A stretch of DNA of 64,000 bases from a virus (IMGVR_UViG_3300043675_000007:1-64000); one strand, 5' to 3'; positions 35,860 through 44,591 are shown, counted from the stretch's first letter. Notes: a model not told the origin generated them from the letters alone. A program made the numbers and translations.

Positions 35860-36116
35860 TTAGTTTCCTTGGGTGATGGGCGCAGCCCGAAACGGAGCGT
35901 CACGACGAGGGAGGTGGGCCCATTGGTCGTACCGAGCAGAACCACCCCGGGGAAGCGCGTTGTGATCTTCTCGGTATAGCGCGTCTGTTTCTGCTTGTCT
36001 TTGCGCTCGAGCATCACGCCGACCCGGTTGCCGGCTTTGGCGGCATTCCCGATCGCATCGATGCGCTTGTCTTCCTCGAGCCTGTGCAGGTCGAAGATGG
36101 CTTTGGGTACGCTCAC
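35856..36116 (-). CDS. Small basic protein
   Basis: 86 residues from a GTG at 36116 that overlaps the upstream TGA. It ends TSLVVTLRFGLRPSPKETK and has a charged helix (HRLEEDKRIDAIGNAAKAGN). No family recognised. Confidence 0.55.
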   Translation of the reverse strand: MSVPKAIFDLHRLEEDKRIDAIGNAAKAGNRVGVMLERKDKQKQTRYTEKITTRFPGVVLLGTTNGPTSLVVTLRFGLRPSPKETK

Positions 36117-36262
36117 AAAATGGGGGCCGGGTACGTAGAGTCTCTCCCGTCAGGGATCACGAAGTCCGAGCGTTGCTTTCCAGGTGAAGACCAATCTGCG
36201 CGGCTCGAATGAATCGCTCCCGTTCCGATGGACGGTACCCAAACTACGGAGGGCCCCCTCAC
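36113..36262 (-). CDS. Very small protein with coupled ends
   Basis: 49 residues from a GTG at 36262 overlapping the upstream TGA, with its own TGA overlapping the next GTG. Sequence includes VVWVPSIGTGAIHSSRADW. A longer frame starting at 36568 is less likely because it would overlap two genes. Confidence 0.45.
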   Translation of the reverse strand: MRGPSVVWVPSIGTGAIHSSRADWSSPGKQRSDFVIPDGRDSTYPAPIL

Positions 36263-36534
36263 GTTGTAATTCCTGTCATTGACTTCGAGCTTATGCGATT
36301 GCGCGAGTACCAGTAAAGAGGATGCACGCGCGCACCCTGCGGAATCTGCGTCGCCGGCCAGCGCAGGCAGCCTAAGTGCTTGCGATACGGTCGGTTCCTG
36401 TTCTGACGAATCGTCTGCACCAGGTACGCGGATCCTGCCGGCGTTTGAAGGTAATCGCCTGATTGCAGGTCGCGGCAGCCGTCGTAGTAGAGCTTGCACG
36501 GTGTATAGGGCTGGCGCTTCACGCCTTCCAGCAA
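36259..36534 (-). CDS. Small phage protein, SH3-like or related
   Basis: 91 residues. LQSGDYLQTPAGSAYLVQTI and GARVHPLYWYSRNR follow a pattern seen in short phage proteins that bind membrane or nucleic acid with an SH3-like fold; not proven. Starts 16 bp inside the DUF6527-like gene end. Confidence 0.6.
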   Translation of the reverse strand: MLEGVKRQPYTPCKLYYDGCRDLQSGDYLQTPAGSAYLVQTIRQNRNRPYRKHLGCLRWPATQIPQGARVHPLYWYSRNRISSKSMTGITT

Positions 36535-36833
36535 TCAGGGGCGAGCGGCGCGCCATCCGCGTGTGCAATGTATACGCCCGCGGTCAGGTTGAAATGGATG
36601 CCGCAGGGCACGTGGCGCTTGAGTGAGGGGGTGATGGTCGGGGCCTGCAAGTTGCCGTCCCAGGTCCAGAATACTTCCCGATTCGTGCGCCGATTCTCGC
36701 CCACCTTCTCCAAGCACACGATGTCCGGATACTGGCAGCCGCACGGGCAGTTGCACTGGAAGTACCACCCGGAATTAACGGGGCCTTCGAATATCTTCCA
36801 AAACCCAGGCTGTGTGCTCGGTAGCTGCTGCAT
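36519..36833 (-). CDS. DUF6527-like protein
   Basis: 104 residues from an ATG at 36833, 1 bp after the ATPase stop. CNCPCGCQYPDIVCLE supplies a metal-binding knot, then WTWDGNLQAPTITPSL and CGIHFNLTAGVYIAHAD. This order is typical of DUF6527, a small zinc-binding family common in phages. Function unknown. Confidence 0.75.
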   Translation of the reverse strand: MQQLPSTQPGFWKIFEGPVNSGWYFQCNCPCGCQYPDIVCLEKVGENRRTNREVFWTWDGNLQAPTITPSLKRHVPCGIHFNLTAGVYIAHADGAPLAPDCWKA

Positions 36834-36834
36834 T

Positions 36835-38676
36835 TTAGAAAAGATCCTCACTGGCGATGATGGCCGAGCCCGGGCCGACTATAAGCCCCAGGGCGCGCAG
36901 GCGTCCAAGGGTGTTGTCGACGTGGCGGCTGGTGGGGTCGTAGCCGGTTGCCACAGCAAGATCATCGCGCGTGACCGGGTTCGGCCACTTGTGTATCAGG
37001 AAGGTCAAGAATCCGGCCTCCGCCTTGCCAGATTTTGCCAGCCACGCCTCGCGCAATCCTGCACCGGTGGGCATGAGTGTCCGCGTGCCCAGTGCAACCA
37101 GGCCTGGCCCCGTAATCTGGATGTTGGTCCCAGGTCCCTCGACGTAGCCGGCGCCGCGCAGGCGTCCCAGGGTGTTATCCACGTGGCGGCTCGTCGTTGA
37201 GTACAGCGAGAAGCGGGCCAATTGATCGCGGGTCGTCACCCTGTTCTGCCGTTGCGCGAGCACATTCAAGAACGTGCGCTCCGCGGCTCCGAGCACATTT
37301 ATCTCCACCTTCTCGAGCGAGTCCTTCGATAGGCGCGTCTTGCGCACCGGCTTGCCTGCGGGGTGCGCCGCGCTGTTGAGCGCTACCCCATCCCCGACCT
37401 GCGGGTTCATCAGCACCTCCGTGCCGAGCAACTTCATCGAGATTTCCCTCTGCGCCTCAATCGATGGATAGAGAAGGGACACGGCCAGCGCGCTCTTGAC
37501 GTGGGCACGTGACCTATCCACCTGGGCGTCCATCGTCATCTCAAATGCCCCGATGGTCTCATCGAGCAATGCTCGTTCCCGGTCGACCGCTATGGCTTCG
37601 CACGCCTTCCAGCCTTCCTGGTGCCCGCGTTTGTACGAACCATAGGCCATCGCGTTGTGATCAACGGGGCACTGGTGCACAACCGTGGGCATCGGCTGGG
37701 GGCCAAGCCGATGCTGTTGCTCTATCCTGGTAATTGAACCCTCGAGCTCCGAAATCCTCTTGCGCAGCAGGGCCGGGTCATTGGCTTCCGCCTCGGCGAC
37801 CGCCTCCCCGATGATGCTGCGCAAGGCCTCGACGTCCACCGGCGCGGTCTTGACCACTTGGGCGAGGTCATCGTCTTTATCCGGCGTCTTTGAATTATCG
37901 AAGGTCTTCGCCTTCGGGAATTCCATCAGCGTGAAGAGGTTCGCCTCGCCCGAACACACCCAGCCGGTGCCGGTTTTGAGTTTCGGCATGGAATCGGTGA
38001 TCTGCTCGCGCAGCGCCTTATCCTTGACGTTGGCCTTCATCCATTTGACGACCGGCTCCTGATCAGCGGGCTGCGTCATACGGTGCACGATGACCGTCTC
38101 GCAGCTACCGAGTACCGCATTGTGCAGCGCCTGGACGCGCTGATCGAGCACGATGAGCCTGATCCCCTTCGACCGGCCGCCGGTCGCCACCGCCTTGGCG
38201 TAGTGGATGCTCATGTTCTCCTTGCCGAAGCCGGCGCGCTCTTTGGGGGCAAATTCGTGCGCTTCCTCGATGACGAGGTAGAGCACGCCGCGGATCTTCA
38301 TCATCAGGCGCGGGATGAAGTCCACAAAGAAATGCTGCGCCCCACCCGGGGGGAATTGGGCCATATCGAGTATGGAGAGGCGCAGCGAACCGTTGGCGAC
38401 CACGTCCGCAATGGCTTTGCCGGACGTGTGATGTAGGGGTACATGTCCATGCGGCCCCCCCAGAATCGTGAAAGGCAGGCCGGCGCGCTTACCGTCCGCG
38501 CTCGAGGTCAAGCCCCACCAGTCAGACTTCACCGGATCGATGATGCAGACGCGGTATTCCTCCGCGACCACCTGCTCAACGCACACCTTCCCGGTCGTGG
38601 TCTTGCCGGATCCGGTCTTTCCTAAGATGCCGATGTGTTGGGCAAGGATGGCATCGGGAACGTGGAACTGGCTCAC
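36835..38676 (-). CDS. HerA/FtsK-like ATPase with duplicated C-terminal winged helices
   Basis: 613 residues from a GTG at 38676. Walker A LGKTGSGKTTTGKV near residue 20, Walker B LYLVIEEAHEFAPK near 135, then QALHNAVLGSCETVIVHRMT as in HerA-like translocases. Residues 290-330 are a coiled coil. Two repeats near 475-535 and 552-608 contain exactly the same TSRHVDNTLGRLR core and look like winged-helix DNA-binding domains. It may pump or remodel DNA, or act as a defence/anti-defence ATPase. GTGA overlap with the upstream stop. Confidence 0.75.
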   Translation of the reverse strand: MSQFHVPDAILAQHIGILGKTGSGKTTTGKVCVEQVVAEEYRVCIIDPVKSDWWGLTSSADGKRAGLPFTILGGPHGHVPLHHTSGKAIADVVANGSLRLSILDMAQFPPGGAQHFFVDFIPRLMMKIRGVLYLVIEEAHEFAPKERAGFGKENMSIHYAKAVATGGRSKGIRLIVLDQRVQALHNAVLGSCETVIVHRMTQPADQEPVVKWMKANVKDKALREQITDSMPKLKTGTGWVCSGEANLFTLMEFPKAKTFDNSKTPDKDDDLAQVVKTAPVDVEALRSIIGEAVAEAEANDPALLRKRISELEGSITRIEQQHRLGPQPMPTVVHQCPVDHNAMAYGSYKRGHQEGWKACEAIAVDRERALLDETIGAFEMTMDAQVDRSRAHVKSALAVSLLYPSIEAQREISMKLLGTEVLMNPQVGDGVALNSAAHPAGKPVRKTRLSKDSLEKVEINVLGAAERTFLNVLAQRQNRVTTRDQLARFSLYSTTSRHVDNTLGRLRGAGYVEGPGTNIQITGPGLVALGTRTLMPTGAGLREAWLAKSGKAEAGFLTFLIHKWPNPVTRDDLAVATGYDPTSRHVDNTLGRLRALGLIVGPGSAIIASEDLF

Positions 38677-39068
38677 GTGCGAACGCCCCCGCAGTTGCAG
38701 GTCGGTGGCACACCGGCCGCCAAGCCAAGATTATTGTTTTCGTCGCATTCGCGCGTATGCGTCCAGGACGGCCGCTTGCCGCGGCACACGGTGCAAAAAT
38801 CGTGACCGCCGCGCGCTTCCCACCACGCTTTGATCTCCGCCTCATTCCTTGCATAGGTGAGGTTATGCACAAGGCGATCCCCGGCCTCGACCAAGGCTTC
38901 GAAGCGCAGACTCGGCACCGGGTCATCCTCGGCCAGCAGATTGCCCTCGAAGTCCCAGTACTGCGTGACAACGCGGATGGGGTCATTGTCGGCCGATTTT
39001 CCGGTCCCGCGGCGCGATAGGTCGGTGCGGATGACCTGGACCACGCGGGCCGTATCTAAAGTGTTCAT
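38673..39068 (-). CDS. Small phage protein with CxxC motifs
   Basis: 131 residues from an ATG at 39068 (ATGA overlap). IRVVTQYWDFEGNLLAED is a common phage pattern; FCTVCRGKRPSWTHTRECD and PTCNCGG give a possible zinc site at the C-terminus. No enzymatic motif. Confidence 0.65.
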   Translation of the reverse strand: MNTLDTARVVQVIRTDLSRRGTGKSADNDPIRVVTQYWDFEGNLLAEDDPVPSLRFEALVEAGDRLVHNLTYARNEAEIKAWWEARGGHDFCTVCRGKRPSWTHTRECDENNNLGLAAGVPPTCNCGGVRT

Positions 39069-39502
39069 CGCAGTTTCTCCACCAGATCCTTCGTCTTCTG
39101 CACCGCTGCCAGGCATTCATCGACCAAGTCCGCGGCGGGCCGAAGCCCCGGATCTCTGTCCTCGAGGGTGGCGGCCAGTCGCTCCACCAATTCGCCGCGC
39201 GGCTCCTTATGGCGCAGGTCCGCATCGTTCATCTTCCCATCGAGATTGAAATGATAGATTTGCAGCAGCACCGCTAAGTGGCGCGGGATCGGTGCCAATG
39301 GGGTATTCAGCCGGGTGCGCAGCAGGCAGCGGATGATGAGGCGCATGTCGAGCTCGAGGATCGTCATGCGCGCAGCGTCATAGCTCGGAAAACAGGTGCG
39401 AAAGTTCACTTCGTAGCAGGTGGGGCAGGGCACCCCGCTCATGGTGCAGTCGGCGCACTTCATCCCCTGCGATGCACTTGCGTGGCAGGCTAGCTGGCTC
39501 AT
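39065..39502 (-). CDS. Small Cys-rich protein
   Basis: 145 residues. N-terminus LACHASASQGMKCADCTMSG and PCPTCYEVNFRTCFPSYD carry repeated cysteines, then a helical region (LELDMRLIIRCLLRTRLN) and an acidic helix. Probably a zinc-bound small phage protein; role unknown. Confidence 0.6.
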   Translation of the reverse strand: MSQLACHASASQGMKCADCTMSGVPCPTCYEVNFRTCFPSYDAARMTILELDMRLIIRCLLRTRLNTPLAPIPRHLAVLLQIYHFNLDGKMNDADLRHKEPRGELVERLAATLEDRDPGLRPAADLVDECLAAVQKTKDLVEKLR

Positions 39503-39882
39503 TCGAGGTTCACCGAGCGCATGCCGGGCTTCTCCCGCGCGATCGCCGCCGTGAGCTCGTCCCGATCGGCATCCGTCTCGAAGTAGAGCACCAGCGCGCG
39601 CTTGCCGATCAGTTCCGGGGTGGCTTCCAAGGCCTCGACGTCCAGGCGCGCACCCGGTGGCGCACTCACCACCGCCCCGATGCGGCTGATCGCGGTGACG
39701 AAACGTTCCTTGACCGCTGAGGTGCAGTTGGGATCCGCGAGCGCGGCCGCTTGCAGCGTGAGCAAGTCGCGCTGGGTGTGCTGGAGCGTCGCGATGCAGT
39801 CCTCCATCCGGTGTTTGAAGTGACCCATGTAGCCGCGCAGGCGCGCGACCTGGGCTTGGAGTTCTTCGGGCGTGCGGGTCAT
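39499..39882 (-). CDS. Coiled-coil protein, unknown function
   Basis: 127 residues: helical start (LQAQVARLRGYMGHFKHRME) followed by a beta-alpha segment (GKRALVLYFETDADRDELTA). No known family. ATGA overlap downstream. Confidence 0.6.
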   Translation of the reverse strand: MTRTPEELQAQVARLRGYMGHFKHRMEDCIATLQHTQRDLLTLQAAALADPNCTSAVKERFVTAISRIGAVVSAPPGARLDVEALEATPELIGKRALVLYFETDADRDELTAAIAREKPGMRSVNLE

Positions 39883-39892
39883 ATCGGCATCC

Positions 39893-40120
39893 TCATTGGG
39901 TTAAGCGGCGGTGAATCCAAGCGTTGAACCAGCGGCGAAGTGCGTAGCTGCGTGCAATGGAAACGGCGGTGTAGTAAACCCCTATAAGCAGATTCTGGCG
40001 CAGCGAAATGTGCCAGCCAAATAGGGGGAAGATCAGAGAATTGGCCGCGAGGGAGATGCAATAGCCAATCATCACGTTGGTCAAGGCCTCGATGAAGCTG
40101 CTCACCCGCGTTTGTCTCAT
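39893..40120 (-). CDS. DUF7220-like small membrane protein
   Basis: 75 residues: SSFIEALTNVMIGYCISLAA, FPLFGWHISLRQNLLIGVYY, TAVSIARSYALRRWF. Two transmembrane helices. Typical of the small phage membrane family DUF7220. Its ATG overlaps the methyltransferase TGA. Confidence 0.75.
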   Translation of the reverse strand: MRQTRVSSFIEALTNVMIGYCISLAANSLIFPLFGWHISLRQNLLIGVYYTAVSIARSYALRRWFNAWIHRRLTQ

Positions 40121-41241
40121 ATCGGCATTCCTGTGGTCGTGCGGCGCTCACGGCCGAGATTCACGTAATCGGGATTAAGCTCGCAGCCGATGAAGGAGCG
40201 GCCCAAGTCCGTTGCGACCTTGGCCACCGTTCCCGCCCCCATAAAGGGGTCAAAGATCACCGCCCCTTTCCTGGAGCCCGCGAGGATGCAGCGGGCGACG
40301 AGTTCTTCCGGGAAGGTCGCGAAGTGCGCCCCCTCGAACGGCTGGGTGGGCACGCGCCACACGGTGCGCGCGTTGCGCTCATCGACGAGTTCGGTCACCG
40401 CGGCGGAGAAACTCTCGTTCTGCTTCACCTGCGGGAACTTGCGGCCGTGCTTGCCCTTGGCCATCGCGTGCTCGAGCGGTTTATGACTTCCTGGCCCATC
40501 CTGCCAGCCGGCAACGCGCTTGATCGCCTTTGGGTTCACCCCTTGAGCGGCCCATCCTTCGTGCGGCTTCTGGCCGGGAGGCGCATAGCCAGAATGGGCG
40601 CGGCGCGCGCGTGCGTGGGAGTCTGGGCTCGATCGCTCTTTGATCGCCTGGGCGTCGTAGTGGTAAATCTCGCTCTTCGCGAGTAGAAACACGTACTCGT
40701 GCGCCTTGGTCGGACGGTCCAGCACGGATTCCGGCATGGGATTGGGTTTGTGCCAGATGATGTCGGAACGCAGATACCAGCCGTCTTCTTGAAGCGCGAA
40801 GGCAATGCGCCATGGCATGCCGACCATGTCTTTGGGCTTGAAGAGAATCTGCCGCCGGCGGTTCGGCCCGCCGCTCGTCGGCATGGTCTTTTTCATCCTC
40901 GAGGCGCGGCGAAATTCTTCTTGGTTGCGCTTGCCGTTGATCGTGAAGTTATACTCCACTGATCCATTAGGCCGCGGAGTGTAATAGCTGTCCCCGTAGT
41001 TAAGCCACAGCACCCCATCGTCGGTGAGCAGTTCGCGCACCAGCCGGAAGACATGCCGCATTCTTGCGACGTGGCGCACCCAGGTTCGCTCCAGGCCGAA
41101 AGCCCCTGCCACCCCATAGTCTCGCAAGCCCCAGTACGGCGGGCTCGTCACAACGCAATCTACCTTGACCCCATCGGCGATCATCCGGCGCATGAGGATG
41201 CGGCAATCCCCCTCGTGGGTGCGGTTGAGCCAGTCAACCAC
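40117..41241 (-). CDS. DNA methyltransferase (N4-cytosine/N6-adenine type)
   Basis: 374 residues from a GTG at 41241, chosen because it retains the needed HEGDCRI motif and overlaps the upstream stop by 8 bp; frames from farther upstream overlap the ASCH-like gene. Motif IV is TSPPYWGLRDYG, motif I-like DPFMGAGTVAKVATDLGRSF comes near the C-terminus, giving the beta class order (IV before I). This is a stand-alone methyltransferase in addition to the methylase in the polyprotein, probably masking host restriction sites. Confidence 0.9.
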   Translation of the reverse strand: MVDWLNRTHEGDCRILMRRMIADGVKVDCVVTSPPYWGLRDYGVAGAFGLERTWVRHVARMRHVFRLVRELLTDDGVLWLNYGDSYYTPRPNGSVEYNFTINGKRNQEEFRRASRMKKTMPTSGGPNRRRQILFKPKDMVGMPWRIAFALQEDGWYLRSDIIWHKPNPMPESVLDRPTKAHEYVFLLAKSEIYHYDAQAIKERSSPDSHARARRAHSGYAPPGQKPHEGWAAQGVNPKAIKRVAGWQDGPGSHKPLEHAMAKGKHGRKFPQVKQNESFSAAVTELVDERNARTVWRVPTQPFEGAHFATFPEELVARCILAGSRKGAVIFDPFMGAGTVAKVATDLGRSFIGCELNPDYVNLGRERRTTTGMPI

Positions 41242-41800
41242 GGGCTTCAACAGTAAAGCTGACGACCCAGACCCAGGGATTCGATTTCCACGGCGCACGC
41301 TTGCCATTGATGCGGTCCCATAGTTCGGCGTACCAGGAAACCGCGTTGATGTGCTTGGCATCTGCGCCTGCCCACCCTTCTGCGGCCGCGTCGGCGTGCG
41401 TGATTTCACAAAGCTGCTCGCAGCGAATCTCGGTAACGGCGAGCGTGATGCGGGAGGCGCTGCGGGGCATGTGAATCGACGGCTTCCAGCGCGTTGCGCG
41501 CCATACGTACCGATCCTGGTCAGCCCTATAACTGATCTGACCGTCAACTTGCGCCCATGTCTCGCGCACCCAAAGCCGATCGCCTGGCACGCCATATGGG
41601 CAGCGGATTTCATCATCATCGGTGTCTGGGTAATCGGGGCCGTTCTCAATCGCGATACCGCCCCTCGTAGTCGCGAAATAGCTATAACCCGTCCAGCCTG
41701 GGTGCTTGAGAGGTCGGCCAATCACGCGCCGCGTCTGCGTCTTACGCGGCTCGAGGATGGCGCGGACCATCGGTGTGGAAAACAGAATTGGCCTATCCAT
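41234..41800 (-). CDS. ASCH-domain-like phage protein
   Basis: 188 residues from an ATG at 41800. DRPILFSTPMVRAILEPRKT, TRRVIGRP, CPYGVPGDRLWVRETWAQVD and AWKSNP-type end define the phage ASCH-like family. It may bind RNA or modified nucleotides; sometimes annotated as morphogenetic. Overlaps its neighbours by 8 bp on each side. Confidence 0.7.
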   Translation of the reverse strand: MDRPILFSTPMVRAILEPRKTQTRRVIGRPLKHPGWTGYSYFATTRGGIAIENGPDYPDTDDDEIRCPYGVPGDRLWVRETWAQVDGQISYRADQDRYVWRATRWKPSIHMPRSASRITLAVTEIRCEQLCEITHADAAAEGWAGADAKHINAVSWYAELWDRINGKRAPWKSNPWVWVVSFTVEARG

Positions 41801-42116
41801 GTTCGGTTCCGGCATCAGATTGAGAGCGGCAGTTGCAGTCCTTCCCGATGCGGTAGGCGCACCAATGGGTATGCACGGAAAGTGAGCGCTCTGGATATGC
41901 CAGCCTCTCAAGCTCGGCAGCGGCCAAGTTCAAATGCAAAATTGTCTCCGGGCGATATAGCGGCTGCTCTTTAGCAACGCGGCGCACTGTCGCGATTAAC
42001 TCGCGCGTTTCAATGGTGCGAGCGATATCGGGGTCGCGTTCGGCCTCTTGCGGTGGCCACTCGCAGCCAGGGCGTCCGCAAAAGGGCGTCCTGATAGCGG
42101 GGGTGCATCTACACAT
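41793..42116 (-). CDS. Small Cys-rich protein
   Basis: 107 residues from ATG at 42116 (8 bp overlap with upstream stop). MCRCTPAIRTPFCGRPGCEW is the Cys-rich N-terminus; CAYRIGKDCNCRSQ near the end. A helical centre lies between. No family recognised. Confidence 0.6.
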   Translation of the reverse strand: MCRCTPAIRTPFCGRPGCEWPPQEAERDPDIARTIETRELIATVRRVAKEQPLYRPETILHLNLAAAELERLAYPERSLSVHTHWCAYRIGKDCNCRSQSDAGTEHG

Positions 42117-42315
42117 TGCGCTCACCTGATCCGCTGTTAGGTGGCGTCTTGATCGGGGCGCTGACTTCGCGCAATTTGAAGCCGTCATGGAACGAGTACC
42201 AGCCTTTCGCTGTAGCAAGCGCTTCTGCCTCGCTGAATCCGTGCGCGACGGCTCCCTCAGCCATCAGTCGGCCATCCCGGTATCGATCAAAGTGATAGCG
42301 GCGGTATTCACTCAT
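42109..42315 (-). CDS. Small phage protein
   Basis: 68 residues from ATG at 42315 (8 bp overlap). YHFDRYRDGRLMAEGAVAHG and EAEALATAKGWYSFHDGFKL. Appears to be a soluble accessory protein. Confidence 0.55.
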   Translation of the reverse strand: MSEYRRYHFDRYRDGRLMAEGAVAHGFSEAEALATAKGWYSFHDGFKLREVSAPIKTPPNSGSGERNV

Positions 42316-42619
42316 GTTCAGCACGTCCATCGGATTGAGATCCAAGCAGAATTGAGTCTGCATCGCCTACGTGACGATTCAGACATTCCCAGTTCGTATT
42401 GCCAATGGCCTCACGAATGGCGCGCTCGAAATGGACGAGTCCTTTTACTTCGTTGCTGAATCGGCGCAGGACTCGCTCCAATACGCCGATGCGGTTCACT
42501 AGGCGTTCAATCTTCATCCAATCCTGTGCGCACTCCGCCCCCATTTCTTCCAAAAACCGATTGCGCGCCTCGAGTTCCGCGACACGGGCTATGGCGTATT
42601 CCAGTTGGCCGGCGTTCAT
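42308..42619 (-). CDS. Coiled-coil protein
   Basis: 103 residues; YAIARVAELEARNRFLEEMG and RLVNRIGVLERVLRRFSNEV form a coiled coil. ATGA overlap upstream. No family recognised. Confidence 0.6.
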   Translation of the reverse strand: MNAGQLEYAIARVAELEARNRFLEEMGAECAQDWMKIERLVNRIGVLERVLRRFSNEVKGLVHFERAIREAIGNTNWECLNRHVGDADSILLGSQSDGRAEHE

Positions 42620-42816
42620 TTGGCTACCTCTGTTTCAGACTGTGATGGCGGCGGGATTCGAATGGGCCTACCGCAATATGGGCAGAATCTCCATTCCCTC
42701 ATGTCGTCACGAAAGAAGATCGATTTCAGACCAGGGGCAGGGCATGCCGGCGCCGCTGAAAAATAGTCGTTCTTTAGGCGCTCGTCCTCGACCCGCCGCC
42801 AGACGCAATGCTTCAT
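42616..42816 (-). CDS. Small zinc-ribbon protein
   Basis: 66 residues. FCPYCGRPIRIPPPSQSE is a half-zinc ribbon; an earlier CPAPGLKSIFFRDD precedes it. Typical of short early phage genes. Confidence 0.6.
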   Translation of the reverse strand: MKHCVWRRVEDERLKNDYFSAAPACPAPGLKSIFFRDDMREWRFCPYCGRPIRIPPPSQSETEVAK

Positions 42817-42846
42817 GGCTTAACCTCTCCATCGGCAGGTGTCACG

Positions 42847-43044
42847 TTAGTAGCTCCGGTGCTTTTGGAGCACCAGTTCTATGAAATCAGCGAGCGGCTT
42901 TTCGCCATAGCCGCAACCGGCCCGCTCCGGGTTTCTCCCGTGCATGAACTGGATGCGAGTAACCTTTTCACCATCCAAGCGAGCCCCGCCAATCTCAAAT
43001 AGCTCTCGTGCAATGATTGCGGCTAGTTCCTTGTCATTGACCAT
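42847..43044 (-). CDS. Small protein of early operon
   Basis: 65 residues, start at 43044 overlapping the upstream stop. NDKELAAIIARELFEIGGAR, ADFIELVLQKHRSY. No family recognised. Confidence 0.5.
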   Translation of the reverse strand: MVNDKELAAIIARELFEIGGARLDGEKVTRIQFMHGRNPERAGCGYGEKPLADFIELVLQKHRSY

Positions 43045-43243
43045 GCTCGGCTCCTGTTTCATTCGCTGACCAGACCTGGCAGGTCGATCCCTGGTAGTCG
43101 CCGGTGTTCTCCCCTGGATAGAAGATAGGTACCCAGAAGGGCTGGGCTGGAACCGGCGGAAGCGGAAAGCGGCATCTCCCCCAATGTGGATTCTTCGGAT
43201 ACGCCGATTTATCCCAGTGCTTGCAGGTCCCGCAGGCTTTCAT
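43034..43243 (-). CDS. Small Cys-rich protein
   Basis: 69 residues from ATG at 43243 (ATGA overlap). MKACGTCKHWDKSAYPKN with GRCRFPLPPV and STCQVW gives a CxxC...C...C zinc-type pattern common in phage early genes. Confidence 0.6.
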   Translation of the reverse strand: MKACGTCKHWDKSAYPKNPHWGRCRFPLPPVPAQPFWVPIFYPGENTGDYQGSTCQVWSANETGAEHGQ

Positions 43244-43389
43244 TGCAGGGCCTCCGCGATGAAGTGGACTAAAACCAAGACGCTCCACACAAGTAGTCCA
43301 GTGATCACCCCGCCGCGCCAGCCGGAACGCGGGTCCCACCAATGGGTCCAGGGAATGGGGGTCGTGAGCCAGCGCGAGATCCGGTTCAT
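43240..43389 (-). CDS. Small membrane protein
   Basis: 49 residues from ATG at 43389 (ATGA overlap). One TM segment: GVITGLLVWSVLVLVHFIAE after a basic/Trp-rich start. Confidence 0.55.
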   Translation of the reverse strand: MNRISRWLTTPIPWTHWWDPRSGWRGGVITGLLVWSVLVLVHFIAEALQ

Positions 43390-43652
43390 TGGAGCGTGGC
43401 TTCGTTGACCAGGCCGGCCTTCACGAAGTCGGTGCGGCACTTGCGCGTTATCTCTCCAAATCTTTCCTGGCATATCTTGATCGCCGATTCGCATTCCCCC
43501 GCCGGCGCGGTGGAGGCCACGTACTCGGACACGAGCTCGACGAGCTCGTTCGTGATGTCGGTGCATTCCTTTTTGGGGAACATTGTGATCAGCATCTTTA
43601 AGGTGGTGCTGAACATGCAGTGAAAACAGGGGCTATTCTCGTCGGCGCTCAT
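43386..43652 (-). CDS. Small Cys-containing protein
   Basis: 88 residues, FHCMFSTTLKMLITMFPKKE then ELVSEYVASTAPAGECESAI. ATGA overlap on both ends. No family recognised. Confidence 0.55.
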   Translation of the reverse strand: MSADENSPCFHCMFSTTLKMLITMFPKKECTDITNELVELVSEYVASTAPAGECESAIKICQERFGEITRKCRTDFVKAGLVNEATLQ

Positions 43653-43897
43653 GCGGGTTGCCTTTTGAAGGCCTTCGCCTGATCGAGGGTGGCGAACACG
43701 CGCACCGTGTCAGTCCGCTGCGTCCCGTTGGGCCCGTTCTTCTGGCACACACCGGCGGCGCCGGCATCGACGGTACGGCGGTAGCAGTCGGCGCCAACTT
43801 CGACGGTGCGGTGATCATCATCCTCGAGGAAGACGACGCGGCGCTGCGCGGCGACAACCATGTTGAGACCGCAGATAAAACACGGGTACTTCCTCAC
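43649..43897 (-). CDS. Small protein with N-terminal Cys pair
   Basis: 82 residues. KYPCFICGLNMVVAAQRRVV at the start and VCQKNGPN in the middle. Helical/beta mixed; unknown. Confidence 0.55.
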   Translation of the reverse strand: MRKYPCFICGLNMVVAAQRRVVFLEDDDHRTVEVGADCYRRTVDAGAAGVCQKNGPNGTQRTDTVRVFATLDQAKAFKRQPA

Positions 43898-44211
43898 ACG
43901 TGCTCCTTGAATGCCGCCCTTAACTGGCGGGCCAGGGAGGGGTGCACGACGATGATCCTCTCATTCGCGCCAAAAAGGCCGTTGCGCATCTCGAAAATGC
44001 ACGCCACCTGCGTGTAGCCGTAGCGCTTGATCCATTTCTTGCGCATCCGCTTCAAGTGCGCCGGCGTGCGCGCCTTGTGTTTTGGGTACACCTTGACCGG
44101 GTCGCCCCGCTGCACCGCCGCGTCGCTCTCGAATATCTTCACGTGTGGCACGGGCGGGAGGGCCTTCAGCCGATCGCGCATGGACAGCAGGGCTTCGACG
44201 GTGAGATTCAT
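43894..44211 (-). CDS. Small phage protein
   Basis: 105 residues. PPVPHVKIFESDAAVQRGDP, KARTPAHLKRMRKKWIKRYG is basic; LARQLRAAFKEHV ends it. Appears to be a conserved early phage protein of unknown function. Confidence 0.6.
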   Translation of the reverse strand: MNLTVEALLSMRDRLKALPPVPHVKIFESDAAVQRGDPVKVYPKHKARTPAHLKRMRKKWIKRYGYTQVACIFEMRNGLFGANERIIVVHPSLARQLRAAFKEHV

Positions 44212-44591
44212 ATGTTGACGTCGTTGTCGTGCAGATACTTGTGGATGGCGGCCGACAGGAGGGCAGTCAGGTCCTTCGCCTCCAAGCGAATTTTATGCTC
44301 CGGGTGCACCCCCTTGCGCGTGTAGATGGTGTTGCACATCTCGAAGGCGGCCTGGCGGATTTTCATGGTGTCCGCAACGATATGCAGGACGGTGGGGCGG
44401 CTCACCGGCTGGGGACCGAGTTCGCCGTCAACAGTCGTTTTCTTGAAGGCCGCGTCATTCAAACGGTTGAACCTGCTCTGGTGCCACTCGGCAAGGGCCG
44501 CATCCCGTTCCGGACTGGTTAGCTTCACCTGGTTGAGGCGCGCAGCGTGCTGCAAGTCCGACTCGCCCGGCTGTCGCTCAAATTCGCTCAT
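44208..44591 (-). CDS. Small helical protein
   Basis: 127 residues from ATG at 44591 (ATGA overlap). Helical throughout: ERDAALAEWHQSRFNRLNDA, VLHIVADTMKIRQAAFEMCN. Unknown. Confidence 0.55.
   Translation of the reverse strand: MSEFERQPGESDLQHAARLNQVKLTSPERDAALAEWHQSRFNRLNDAAFKKTTVDGELGPQPVSRPTVLHIVADTMKIRQAAFEMCNTIYTRKGVHPEHKIRLEAKDLTALLSAAIHKYLHDNDVNI

Noticed and set aside
36263-36568. Upstream extension of the small gene at 36113-36262
   Set aside because: It would overlap two well-supported genes; the GTGA coupling at 36262 explains the stop spacing better.
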